Source: Frankiales bacterium
GTDB lineage: Bacteria; Actinomycetota; Actinomycetes; Mycobacteriales; SCTD01
DNA: 8,705 nucleotides
Direction: 5' to 3'
Assembly: GCA_025965755.1 (NCBI GenBank)
Contig: JAOPWI010000352.1
Location: 1-8,705, forward strand
Position numbers and translations under genes: made by a program. The notes under the pieces are model-generated. The model was not told the origin of the DNA. It searched no databases and saw nothing but the letters and a program-made list of their open reading frames with translations. Shown here piece after piece: positions 1-7,213 of the stretch (position 1 is its first letter; each line of letters opens with the position of its first letter).

Positions 1-30
1 GGCACGCCGGTCTGCGCCGGCACGCCGGTC
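1..30 (-). repeat. 12-bp direct repeat in the PilO tail
   Basis: GGCACGCCGGTC occurs at 1-12 and again at 19-30, an 18-bp period. On the coding strand it gives repeated Thr-Gly-Val-Pro units at the PilO C-terminal end. A related Pro-Thr-Gly-Val-Pro-Ala stretch also occurs in the internal linker (residues 121-126). The array may continue beyond the window. Confidence 0.6.
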
Positions 31-692
31 GGGGCGGGAGCCGCGGTCGTGGTCGCAGCCGGCGCGCCGGGGACCGGTGCGGTGGCCGCGCCGGAGACGT
101 AGACCTGCGCGGTGATGACGGCGTTGAGCGTGCGGCCGTCCTGCACGCTGCGCGCAGCAGCGGCCGTCAGCGGGCTGGTGCCGGGGGCGAGCGTCAGGCC
201 GGTCACCCGGGTGGCCCGGGTCAGGCCCTCGAGGCCGCCGAGGAACTGCTGGAGCGAGAAGTAGGGGCCCACGACGTTCAGCGTCAGCGTGACGACCGAC
301 AGGCCGCCGGCCGGGGCCGGGACTCCGGTCGGCGTGGCAGCCGGCGCAGCGAGCGGCGCCGGCAGGCCCGGTGAGATGTCGACGAGGTCCACCCGGTGGG
401 CGCGCGCGTTGTTCTCGAGCGCGCGCACCAGGTCGGGCAGCCCGGCGTCCGCCGGGATCTGCTGAGCGATCTCGGCGAGCGTCGCCTGCTGGGCGGGCAG
501 GTCCCGCGCCTGGGCGGCGAGCGCCTGCAGCCGGGTGCGGAGCGTGGCGTTGAGGTCGTTCTGGGCCTGCGCGGCGACGCGGAGCTCCTCCGCCTCGGCC
601 CGCTGCGGGGCGACGAGCAGGAACCATCCGGCCGCCATGATGGCCAGGCAGCCGGTGACCGACAGGGCCACCCACCGCTTGAGGTTGTCCAT
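1..692 (-). CDS. pilO: PilO-like T4P alignment-complex protein (partial, C-terminus off window)
   Basis: Inner-membrane T4P protein that pairs with PilN to link the cytoplasmic PilM/motor side to the envelope. Reading down from an ATG at 692-690, 230 codons are open to the window edge, so the end is missing. Visible: a short cytoplasmic start (MDNLKRW), one membrane helix at about residues 8-28, an Ala/Gln/Arg/Leu-rich coiled-coil-like stretch (31-78), and a periplasmic-type domain with the segment LSVVTLTLNVVGPYFSLQQF (131-150), as expected of the PilO ferredoxin-like fold. A Pro/Ala/Thr linker interrupts it (111-129), and a second Ala/Pro/Thr-rich stretch begins at about 204 and runs off the window. 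The start lies one base after the pilN stop (TGA-C-ATG), so translation is probably coupled. The assignment rests on topology and position after pilM-pilN; PilO sequences themselves are weakly conserved. Confidence 0.87.
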   Translation of the reverse strand, partial: MDNLKRWVALSVTGCLAIMAAGWFLLVAPQRAEAEELRVAAQAQNDLNATLRTRLQALAAQARDLPAQQATLAEIAQQIPADAGLPDLVRALENNARAHRVDLVDISPGLPAPLAAPAATPTGVPAPAGGLSVVTLTLNVVGPYFSLQQFLGGLEGLTRATRVTGLTLAPGTSPLTAAAARSVQDGRTLNAVITAQVYVSGAATAPVPGAPAATTTAAPAPTGVPAQTGV

Positions 693-693
693 G

Positions 694-1401
694 TCAGCCG
701 CCGCCCTGCAGGTACCGGCGCGACAGCGCCGCCGGGGTGAGGGTCGCGGTGGACGCGAAGGTGACGGTCTTGCGGTTGGCCATCAGAGCCTCACTGGACT
801 TCGAGAAGTACGCGTCGGAGTACAGCTCCGAGCGGTCGACGGCCTCCAGCCAGGCGGCCACGCTGTCGTGGGAGAAGCCGGTGCCGCCGAAGGTGACGGT
901 TCCCACTCCCCCGGTGGCGCCGGCGGCGCCCGGCGTCGCGCCCTGGTTCAGGGCGACCGTGCCCAGCCAGACGTCCTCCGGCAGGGTGGTGCTGAGCTCG
1001 CTGAGCAGCCCGGAGAAGCGGATCTCCTCCCCCATGGCGGTGGTCAGCAGGCCCTTGGCGGCCGTCGCCTGGGCGAACACGGAGGTCATGTCCTGGTACT
1101 TCGCCTGCTCGGCCTGCAGCTGCTGCCCGGTCGCCTGCGCCGTCGACAGCCCGCCCGCGGCGTCCGCGACGGACCCGGTCGCGCCGACGTAGAGCATCGC
1201 CACCAGCGACGCGCAGCCGAGCACGGCGACGCCGAGACCGATCTGCAGCTGGTGGAACCGGCGGCGCTGCAGGATCTCCGGCGGCAGCAGGTTGACCCGC
1301 GGCAGGACCACCGGCAGCGGGCTCGGCGCGGCGGGCACCGGGGACTGCGCCGACGGGTCGGTCTCGCCGGGCTCGGCGCGCTTGAACATGGTCAGAGTCA
1401 T
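694..1401 (-). CDS. pilN: PilN, T4P alignment-complex inner-membrane protein
   Basis: Bitopic inner-membrane protein whose cytoplasmic N-terminus docks on PilM and whose periplasmic part pairs with PilO. The 235-residue product has a Pro-rich cytoplasmic leader, then VNLLPPE at residues 36-42, the conserved PilM-binding motif of PilN proteins. It is followed by basic residues (RRRFH, 46-50), one membrane helix (about 53-72), an Ala/Gln-rich coiled-coil-like stretch (80-118) and a C-terminal alpha/beta domain. A Gly/Ala/Thr-rich insert (154-168) interrupts that domain. The ATG at 1401 overlaps the pilM stop by four bases (ATGA), which indicates translational coupling. An in-frame ATG four codons later is an alternative start and would not change the function. 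Length is slightly above the usual 180-220 because of the leader and insert. Confidence 0.93.
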   Translation of the reverse strand: MTLTMFKRAEPGETDPSAQSPVPAAPSPLPVVLPRVNLLPPEILQRRRFHQLQIGLGVAVLGCASLVAMLYVGATGSVADAAGGLSTAQATGQQLQAEQAKYQDMTSVFAQATAAKGLLTTAMGEEIRFSGLLSELSTTLPEDVWLGTVALNQGATPGAAGATGGVGTVTFGGTGFSHDSVAAWLEAVDRSELYSDAYFSKSSEALMANRKTVTFASTATLTPAALSRRYLQGGG

Positions 1402-2459
1402 GACGCCATCCCCAGCGCGAGGCCCACCGGCACCGCGATGCTGGCCTCGATGTGGCCGAGCTGCTCGGCGGTCAGGCCGGTGCGGCCGAGAACGAGCGAC
1501 GACATGGGACGCGCCGCCTCGACCGGCAGGCGCGTGGCGACCGACAGCCGCTCGGCCAGCCCGGTCAGGCGCGAGCCACCGCCGGACAGGACGACGCGGC
1601 CGATGCGCGCCGCACCGGGCTGCGCCATGTAGTAGTCCAGGGAACCGCGGACCTCCTCGACAAAGGCGCCGCCGGTCGTCTGGATGGCCTGACCCGCCGG
1701 ATCCCCGATCGCGGTGTCGATCGGGCCCAGGCCGGCGAGCTGCTTGTACGCCTCCGCCTGCTCGGCGCTGACGCCGAGCCGGTCGGACAGGGCCTCGGTG
1801 ATGTCCGCTCCGCCCATGAGCAGGATGCGGACGAAGCGCGGCACGCGGCCCTGATGGATGATGATGTTGGTGACGCTGGCGCCGATGTCGATGAGCGCCT
1901 CCGCCTCCTGGCGGCCGAACTCGGGGGCGTCACCGCCGAGGCTGCGCAGCACGGCGAAGCTGGTGAGGTCCACCGTGGTCGGCCGCAGGCCGGCGAGCTC
2001 GACCGCCTGCAGCGCACTGCCGATCATGTCGCGCGAGGCGGCCACGAGCAGGACCCGCAGCATGCGGCCCCCGCTGTCGGACTCGAACTCCTCCAGGGGG
2101 TGGAAGTCCAGGATCGCCTGGTCGACGGGCATCGGAATGAAGTCCTGCACCTGGAAGGCCAGCGACGCGCGCAGCTCGGCCGCCGGCAGCCAGGGGAGCT
2201 CGACCTGCCGGACGACGACCCGCTGGTTCGCGACGCCGACGACGACCTTCTTGGTACGAAAGCCCGCCTGAGCCCACAGCTGGCGCAGCGCGCCGGCCAC
2301 GACCTCAGGCTCGATGACCTCGCCGTCGCGGACGGCGCCGGTGGGGAGCCCGACCTGGCCGAACCGCTCGAGGGTGGTGCCGGCGCGGCCGAGCGTCAGC
2401 TCGGCGGCGCGGACACCGGACGTGCCGATGTCCAGTCCCACCACTGGTCTTGCAGCCAC
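1398..2459 (-). CDS. pilM: PilM, actin-like ATPase of the T4P alignment complex
   Basis: Cytoplasmic actin-fold (FtsA-like) protein that binds the PilN N-terminus and couples the motor to the envelope subcomplex. The 353-residue product has the usual family length. The phosphate-1 loop is VGLDIGTSGVRAAEL (7-21), the phosphate-2 loop is IDIGASVTNI (190-199), and the adenosine/Gly-rich motif is VVLSGGGSRLTGLAERL (289-305). FQVQDFIPMP (102-111) is also typical of PilM. The start is GTG at 2459-2457, chosen because AGGAG lies 7 nt upstream and because VVGLDIG falls at the expected distance from the N-terminus. It is the first gene of the pilM-pilN-pilO group, 90 bases after pilD, with a probable promoter in that gap. 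No key motif is missing. Confidence 0.96.
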   Translation of the reverse strand: MAARPVVGLDIGTSGVRAAELTLGRAGTTLERFGQVGLPTGAVRDGEVIEPEVVAGALRQLWAQAGFRTKKVVVGVANQRVVVRQVELPWLPAAELRASLAFQVQDFIPMPVDQAILDFHPLEEFESDSGGRMLRVLLVAASRDMIGSALQAVELAGLRPTTVDLTSFAVLRSLGGDAPEFGRQEAEALIDIGASVTNIIIHQGRVPRFVRILLMGGADITEALSDRLGVSAEQAEAYKQLAGLGPIDTAIGDPAGQAIQTTGGAFVEEVRGSLDYYMAQPGAARIGRVVLSGGGSRLTGLAERLSVATRLPVEAARPMSSLVLGRTGLTAEQLGHIEASIAVPVGLALGMAS

Positions 2460-2478
2460 TGCCGGTCTCCTCTTGCCG

Positions 2479-2498
2479 AGGTCCTCTTGTCAAGACCT
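2479..2498. repeat. Imperfect dyad just upstream of pilM
   Basis: AGGTC (2479-2483) is mirrored by GACCT (2494-2498), with an inner CTTG-T-CAAG dyad slightly off centre. It sits where transcription from the predicted pilM promoter would begin, 20-40 bases before the start codon. It could be an operator, a small leader hairpin or chance. The minus strand also reads TTGACA here (2492-2487), but no suitable -10 hexamer follows. Confidence 0.35.
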
Positions 2499-2499
2499 G

Positions 2500-2528
2500 G
2501 CATCGGCCGACTTGCGCGGACCCTTGAG
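2500..2528 (-). promoter_or_regulatory. Sigma-28 (FliA/WhiG)-like promoter of pilMNO
   Basis: On the minus strand, CTCAA (2528-2524) is followed after 16 nt by GCCGATGC (2507-2500). The FliA-family consensus in E. coli is TAAAGTTT-N11-GCCGATAA, and actinobacterial FliA/WhiG promoters have a CTCA-type or TAAA-type -35 with a GCCGA-type -10. The first six bases of the -10 match exactly. The predicted transcript starts near 2493, giving a leader of about 34 nt that contains the AGGAG of pilM. The same arrangement precedes pilA and the minor-pilin operon. Confidence 0.6.
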
Positions 2529-2539
2529 CGTCCGGTTGC

Positions 2540-2549
2540 GCCGTTCGGC
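2540..2549 (-). promoter_or_regulatory. GCCGAACGGC box upstream of pilMNO
   Basis: On the minus strand this reads GCCGAACGGC, immediately after the pilD stop codon and 11 nt before the predicted CTCAA -35. The identical 10-mer in the same orientation lies upstream of pilA (7949-7958) and of the Asp-rich protein gene (8655-8664). A near-match lies upstream of the minor-pilin operon. The role is unknown; an activator site or upstream promoter element is an inference. Confidence 0.45.
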
Positions 2550-3332
2550 TCAGCGGATCGCCAGGTCGAGGTAGGCGTCCGCCAGCGTCTCGCCGACCAG
2601 GACCGCGAGCAGGGCGCCGACGAGCATGAAGGGCCCGAACGGGATCGCCGTCTTGCGGGTGCCCCGGCCGGTCAGCAGGACGGCGATGCCGACCGCGCCG
2701 CCGAGCAGGAAGGCGGCGAAGAAGCCGACGCACCAGGGCCCCCAGCCCAGCCAGCCCGTGACCATCCCCAGCACGCCGGCCAGCTTGACGTCGCCGAAGC
2801 CCATGCCCCCCGGGTGGAGCAGGCACAGCGCGAAGTAGGCGGCGAACAGGACGGCTCCGCCCAGCAGCGCCCGCAGCAGGTCGCCGCTGTCGCTGCCGGC
2901 CAGCGCGGCCAGGCCGAGCAGCGCGGCCACGACCGGGTAGCTCGGCAGCGTGAGGACGTCGGGCAGCCGCTTGACGTCCAGGTCGATGAGGGCGAGGGCC
3001 AGGCCGACGGCGGCGACGTAGAGGAAGGCGGGCAGGGCGGCGTCGGGCCCCAGCCGCAGGGCCAGCACGGCGAACAGCACCGCCGTGCCCAGCTCCACCA
3101 GCGGATAGCGGGCGCTGATGGGCGCCGCGCACTGCCGGCAACGCGCCCGCAGCAGCAGCCAGGACAGGACCGGCACGTTGTCGCGAGGCCGCACCGGCGC
3201 GGAGCACGAGGGGCACCGGGACGGCGGGTGCACCACCGAGGCCCCCACCGGCACCCGGGCCACGACCACGTTGAGGAACGAGCCGATCAGCAGGCCGAGG
3301 ACGCCGGCGGCCGCGGCGAGGGTCAGGAGCAC
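2550..3332 (-). CDS. pilD: PilD, type IV prepilin peptidase/N-methylase
   Basis: Polytopic membrane aspartic protease that removes the prepilin leader and, in bifunctional forms, N-methylates the new first residue. The 260-residue product opens with a hydrophobic helix ending GSFLNVVVARVP (17-28). The cytoplasmic methylase-type domain has two Cys pairs, C40-x2-C43 and C65-x2-C68. The catalytic Asp motifs are IDLDVKRLPD (116-125, D117 or D119) and GFGDVKL (178-184, D181). Several further membrane helices follow, with IPFGPF at 230-235. All key residues are present. The start is GTG at 3332, the only plausible start near the gene's beginning, but its upstream ribosome-binding sequence is poor, so coupling to the preceding gene 37 bases away is likely. 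Its natural substrates (PilA and the V/W/X-like prepilins) are encoded just upstream. Confidence 0.96.
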   Translation of the reverse strand: MLLTLAAAAGVLGLLIGSFLNVVVARVPVGASVVHPPSRCPSCSAPVRPRDNVPVLSWLLLRARCRQCAAPISARYPLVELGTAVLFAVLALRLGPDAALPAFLYVAAVGLALALIDLDVKRLPDVLTLPSYPVVAALLGLAALAGSDSGDLLRALLGGAVLFAAYFALCLLHPGGMGFGDVKLAGVLGMVTGWLGWGPWCVGFFAAFLLGGAVGIAVLLTGRGTRKTAIPFGPFMLVGALLAVLVGETLADAYLDLAIR

Positions 3333-3369
3333 GGGACCAGGGTCGCGCAGCTCCCGCCGGGGCGGCCCG

Positions 3370-5085
3370 TCACTCGCTGAAGGTGCGTACGGACCAGGCG
3401 CTCTTGCCCAGGTCGGCGAGCGCGGGCGGCGGCATGAAGCGCAGCCGCGGGTCGTACCGGTAGTCCTTGCGGTATCCGCGGTCCTGGGCCGCGGGCATGG
3501 ACGCGAACTGGACGCGTGCGGCGATCGGCCCGCGGAACTGCTGCACGATCGCGCCGAGGACCTTGAGCGTGCCCAGCGCCGGCGCCGTCGTCGTGGGCAG
3601 CAGGAAGGAGTTGTTGGGCGCCACGATCGCCGCGTCGATCTGCACGTTGGTCAGCGGATAGGCCTGCGGGCGCAGCGTGGTCACCGGAGGGGACACGTTC
3701 GTGCCGTCCAGGCAGTAGGACGTCTCGGGATCCCGCAGCGAGCAGGTCACCGGGTGGTAGACGGTCACGAAGCGCTGCGCGTACAGGCCGAGCACGTCCG
3801 TGCCGGCCAGGTCGTCGCCGCCCACGCCGACGTAGCGCAGCGGACCGGTCACCGTCACGTTGTTGGCGGCGGCGACGGTCACCTGGCCCTTGACCCAGCC
3901 CTCGACGAACGCGTCACCGCTGCGGCAGTTGTGGAACAGCGGCGACGTGCCGCCCTCCAGGCTGTCGTCGCCGGGCGCCGGGAACCCGACGAGGGTCCGC
4001 TGCTCCGCGAGCGTGCAGCTGGTCGCCGCCGGGGTCGGGTCGACCCACAGCACCGGGAACGTGGCCACCGAGATGCCCGTGACCGTGGGGCTGGCCGGCG
4101 TGAAGCTGCCACAGGGAGTGCTGCCGGACCAGGGGCTGGTCACGTCCATCGTGCCGCCGGCTCGGAAGATCACCCGCGTCGGTCCGTAGAACCGGCAGGC
4201 GGCAGTGCTGCGCAGCTCGCCGTTCGTGCTCGGCATGTCCAGCGGCGCGTAGGTGGGCGGACCCTTCTTGAACGTCGGGGTCGCGGAGTTGGGCGTCGCC
4301 CAGTGCGTGCCGGTCGCGTCTGGCCAGCCGCTGTCCACCTCGTCCTCGAAGACCGGCGTCCCGCTCATGAGGAACCTGTCCTCGCTGTGGACGGGGCCGT
4401 ACAGCGTGTCACCGGTGTTGAACAGGACCGGCCGGCAGAGGGTGTCGTCCCGGGCGCCGGCGAAGGCGGCGCAGTTGGCCTGGCGCGCCGTGTCGTCGGC
4501 CGGGTCGTCGTTGGCGAGGTCCCAGGACGTGACCGGGTCCTCGGTCTCGTACCGGGTGAAGTAGAGGTAGTCCAGGAAGGACCCGCGCTTGAGGGTCACC
4601 CGGATCGTGCGGTTGCGCAGCGACGTGGGCCCGCTGGCCGCGGCCGACGCGCAGTCGGCGGGAGTTCCCGCGCAGCCGGTGACGACGAGCTCGACGCGGC
4701 CGGTCTGCTGGACCAACTTGGCCTGCGTCGCGTCGTTGGTGACCGGCACCGTCGGCGCGGCCGGGTCCGCCGCGAGCTCGTAGCGGAAGGAGGACACCGG
4801 GGTGGCCGCCGAGGGGGTGGGCACCGCGACCCAGCCGGCGAACCCGCCGGTGCCGCTGTAGTAGACGCCGGTCCGGTTCACCCGGCTGACGTAGTCCTCG
4901 GCGCCGGCCTGGGCCGCCGCCATCGCGACGTGGAACTCCTGCTCCTGCTTGGCCGGGCGCACCTGCCCCATGGCCAGGCTCAACGCGAACGTGCTGAGGA
5001 TCAGCAGGGTGCTCATGACGCCCATGACGACGACGAGCGCGTACCCGCCGTCCTCGGCCCGCAGGTCGTGCAGCCGTCGAGGCAT
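3370..5085 (-). CDS. PilX-like large minor pilin, Cys-rich extracellular domain
   Basis: Probable minor pilin, 571 residues, resembling the PilX N-terminal family. A short basic/acidic leader ends in EDGG (11-14), followed by Y15 and a long hydrophobic helix (about 15-39). Mature position +5 is Val rather than the usual Glu. The post-helix stretch EFHVAMAAAQAGAEDYVSRV (50-69) is typical of PilX-type proteins. The large remainder is mostly beta-like. It includes LYGPVHSEDRFLMSG (228-242) and, near the end, LKVLGAIVQQFRGPIAARV (507-525) and GYRKDYRYDPRL (537-548). It has ten Cys after the helix, suggesting disulfides outside the cell. The start is the ATG at 5085, overlapping the previous stop by one base (TGATG). 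An upstream in-frame start at 5118 would place the N-terminus inside the preceding gene and is less likely. Confidence 0.83.
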   Translation of the reverse strand: MPRRLHDLRAEDGGYALVVVMGVMSTLLILSTFALSLAMGQVRPAKQEQEFHVAMAAAQAGAEDYVSRVNRTGVYYSGTGGFAGWVAVPTPSAATPVSSFRYELAADPAAPTVPVTNDATQAKLVQQTGRVELVVTGCAGTPADCASAAASGPTSLRNRTIRVTLKRGSFLDYLYFTRYETEDPVTSWDLANDDPADDTARQANCAAFAGARDDTLCRPVLFNTGDTLYGPVHSEDRFLMSGTPVFEDEVDSGWPDATGTHWATPNSATPTFKKGPPTYAPLDMPSTNGELRSTAACRFYGPTRVIFRAGGTMDVTSPWSGSTPCGSFTPASPTVTGISVATFPVLWVDPTPAATSCTLAEQRTLVGFPAPGDDSLEGGTSPLFHNCRSGDAFVEGWVKGQVTVAAANNVTVTGPLRYVGVGGDDLAGTDVLGLYAQRFVTVYHPVTCSLRDPETSYCLDGTNVSPPVTTLRPQAYPLTNVQIDAAIVAPNNSFLLPTTTAPALGTLKVLGAIVQQFRGPIAARVQFASMPAAQDRGYRKDYRYDPRLRFMPPPALADLGKSAWSVRTFSE

Positions 5086-5768
5086 CACAGCACCACCGCG
5101 TCCTGGTTGGGCAGCCACAGCTCGCTCTGCAGGGTCGTCGTCTCGCCGTTGCGCGCCCCGGCCACGGGTACGGCCAGCGTCACGCGCACCTGGCTGATGC
5201 AGGGGCGCAGGTCCTCCGCGGGCACTGCCGCGACGGGCACGGACGCCATCCAGGTGGCCGCCGCCGCTCCGCCCGGGGCGGTGCAGGTGGCGCGGCCGGG
5301 CCAGTAGGCCAGCTCCGGTCCGGCCGGCAGCCCGCGCGCCAGCTGCCGGGACATCGTGGGGCCCGTGGGCAGGTAGGCGTTCGCGGTCGCGTCCCAGGCC
5401 GTCGCGGTGCGCTCCTCGACCAGCGCCTGCAGGGGGGCGTCGTAGCGGTAGGTGAGCCGGTTCGGCGGCCCGGACCCGCCGTCGTTGGCGAAGAACGTCA
5501 CGGTCGCCGGGTCCGCGACGGTCACGGCGGTGGACCCGGCAACGTTGGAGACGCGGACCGCGAGGCGCAGCTTGCGGGTCAGCTGGTCCATCGCGACGCG
5601 CTGGACCGCCACGGCCTCGAGCCGGCCGGTGACGGTCGTCGACGTCCGGGTGGCCAGCGCGAAGGTCGACGCGGCGATGGCGCTGACGATGAGCAGCAGC
5701 GTCATGGAGACGAGCAGCTCGGCCAGGCTTACCCCGCGGTCGTCGCGGCGGGCCGGGAGGCGGGCCAC
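5085..5768 (-). CDS. PilW-like minor pilin (prepilin)
   Basis: Minor prepilin of 227 residues. The leader MARLPARRDDRG ends in Gly12, and the mature protein starts at V13 with Glu at position +5 (E17) in VSLAELLVSMTLLL. This is the class III signal recognised by PilD. The hydrophobic helix runs to about residue 38. After it come AVAVQRVAMDQLTRKLRLAV (52-71), typical of PilW/GspJ-type proteins, and a beta-rich domain with one Cys pair (C162, C190). The start is GTG at 5768-5766, sharing one base with the preceding TAG (TAGTG), so translation is probably by re-initiation. The frame stays open upstream to 6029, but that extension overlaps the previous gene and would put the prepilin leader in mid-protein, so it is rejected. 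Confidence 0.85.
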   Translation of the reverse strand: MARLPARRDDRGVSLAELLVSMTLLLIVSAIAASTFALATRTSTTVTGRLEAVAVQRVAMDQLTRKLRLAVRVSNVAGSTAVTVADPATVTFFANDGGSGPPNRLTYRYDAPLQALVEERTATAWDATANAYLPTGPTMSRQLARGLPAGPELAYWPGRATCTAPGGAAAATWMASVPVAAVPAEDLRPCISQVRVTLAVPVAGARNGETTTLQSELWLPNQDAVVL

Positions 5769-7207
5769 TATCGGACCCGGACCGTGACGCTGGGCACGGC
5801 CTGGCCGTTCAGCGTGACCGTCGGCCAGGTCGCGTCCCACGGCCGCTGATAGCCGGCGAACGTCCAGGAGCCGTAGGGCAGCTGGACCCGGACCACGCCG
5901 TTCCCGTTCGTCGGGCCGAAGCGATAGGCGGCGCCCGCCGTGACCCAGTTGTAGGCGCTGCCCGTCCAGATGGCGATCTTGCTGCCGGGCGGGCAGCCGT
6001 ACGTCGAGGCGTGGTACGCCCAGATCCACGTGCCGGACAGCGCGGAGTCACCACCGCTCCCGCCGTCCTTGATCACGGTGACGTGCACGGGCTGCATGCG
6101 GACGTTGACCGTCGTGGCCGGGGCGGTGACCACCGGAGCCACCTTGCCCACCGTCGCCGGGTTGTTGCCTGCGCAGGTGCCGGCCCAGGCGCGGTAGCCG
6201 TCGGGAAAGGGGAACAGCGACGGAAAGGAGTAGGAGGGGCGGCTGACGTAGCCGGTGGGCTGCAGACCGTTGTTGGCCACGGTGGCGCCGTAGGAGAAGC
6301 TGGCGTTCGCCGACGAGCAGGCCGAGGCGTTGGAGCCGGGAACCTGGGTGCCCCCCCACGTGGCGCTGTCCGCGAGGTACGTCGGCAGGCAGTAGGTGCT
6401 GCTGCCCGGCAGGGTGCTCGCGTCGATGGTCGGCACGGCGGTGATGCTCGTCCGGGGTCCCACGGCGAGCTCGACGACCGGGGAGGCGACCTCCGCCGCC
6501 ACGTTGACCCGCTGCTCGACGGGCGACTCCCCCTGCAGGCCGACCGTGCCGGCCACGACGACCTGGACGAGATAGGGCCCCGGCACCAGGTCGCGGAAGA
6601 CGACGCAGCCGAAGCTGTTGGTCGTGCCCGTCTGGGTCGGCCCCGTGAGCGGGGCCTCGGGCACGAGCTGCACCACGGTCGGCGCCGGAGGCTGGTTGGC
6701 CGGGTTGCGCAGCCGCACCCGCTGGGCGCCCCGGCCCGGGCTGTCGGCGGTCGGCGCGAGCAGCAAGGTGTCGGCGGTGACGGGCTGGGCCGCGCTGCCC
6801 GTTCCGGCGGTGGCTCCCCACTGCACCTCGACGCGCACCTGCTTGTGGGAGTTGCGGCTCAGCTGCGGGCCGCGGCACGTCTCGTCGCCGGTGGCGAGCA
6901 CCCAGCTGGCGGTCGTGCGGGCGGAGAAGTTGGGGGCACCGGGGACGGCGGCCCACGAGGTGCTGACCACGCTGGAGACGTCCTGGGCCCGCGCCTGCTC
7001 GATGAGCTGCGCGGCCAGCGACGCCGCGGTCACCTGGTCGCGCGACCGGGCGCTGCTCTTGGTGGCGGCCCCGAGGCCGGCCAGCACCGCGGTGGCCATC
7101 ATCATCAAGATGGCGATCGCCACGACCACCTCGGCGACACCGAACCCGTCGTCACGGCCGCGGGGCGCGAGAGCCCTGCCACGCCGGGCCGAATCGGAAG
7201 CGTCCAT
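5768..7207 (-). CDS. PilV-like minor prepilin with long CnaB-like C-terminal region
   Basis: First gene of the minor-pilin operon, 479 residues. A 21-residue basic leader ends in Gly21. The mature protein starts FGVAEVVVAIAIL, with Glu at +5 (E26), a standard PilD substrate. The helix runs to about residue 47. The C-terminal part is far longer than in ordinary PilV proteins (about 150-200 residues). Residues 195-250 carry a segment with GCVVFRDLVPGPYLVQVVVAG (200-220), the pattern of CnaB/carboxypeptidase-regulatory-like beta sandwiches. A second, weaker copy is near the end (NGNGVVRVQLPYGSWTFAGY, 434-453). Between them is an aromatic-, Ser- and Asn-rich region with Cys residues (273, 297, 345, 405). 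A role as pilus-tip subunit or adhesin is inferred from this architecture, not shown. The ATG at 7207 has AGGA just upstream. Confidence 0.82.
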   Translation of the reverse strand: MDASDSARRGRALAPRGRDDGFGVAEVVVAIAILMMMATAVLAGLGAATKSSARSRDQVTAASLAAQLIEQARAQDVSSVVSTSWAAVPGAPNFSARTTASWVLATGDETCRGPQLSRNSHKQVRVEVQWGATAGTGSAAQPVTADTLLLAPTADSPGRGAQRVRLRNPANQPPAPTVVQLVPEAPLTGPTQTGTTNSFGCVVFRDLVPGPYLVQVVVAGTVGLQGESPVEQRVNVAAEVASPVVELAVGPRTSITAVPTIDASTLPGSSTYCLPTYLADSATWGGTQVPGSNASACSSANASFSYGATVANNGLQPTGYVSRPSYSFPSLFPFPDGYRAWAGTCAGNNPATVGKVAPVVTAPATTVNVRMQPVHVTVIKDGGSGGDSALSGTWIWAYHASTYGCPPGSKIAIWTGSAYNWVTAGAAYRFGPTNGNGVVRVQLPYGSWTFAGYQRPWDATWPTVTLNGQAVPSVTVRVR

Positions 7208-7213
7208 GTGTCC

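Noticed and set aside
2487..2492. TTGACA as a housekeeping -35 before pilM
   Set aside because: No TANNNT-type -10 follows at 16-18 bases; the downstream bases are the ribosome-binding region of pilM.
2635..2642. Additional CCGAACGG core
   Set aside because: It lies inside pilD coding sequence and lacks the flanking bases of the GCCGAACGGC box. Recorded as a likely chance occurrence.
1452..3380. Plus-strand open frame of 642 codons opposite pilM and pilD
   Set aside because: Composition is Arg/Gly/Gln/Asp-rich with no recognisable domain. It mirrors real minus-strand genes with clear catalytic motifs; long antisense frames are expected at this GC content.
3562..3568. Another GCTCAAG site on the minus strand
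   Set aside because: It lies inside the PilX-like coding sequence, and no GCCGAT-like box follows after 16 nt.
3118..5307. Plus-strand open frame of 729 codons opposite the PilX-like gene
   Set aside because: A shadow of the coding strand: low-complexity Arg/Gly/Val/His-rich translation, no start context and no domain.
5769..6029. Longer N-terminus for the PilW-like gene
   Set aside because: It would overlap the preceding gene by about 260 bases and bury the prepilin leader. The GTG overlapping the upstream stop gives a normal 12-residue leader.
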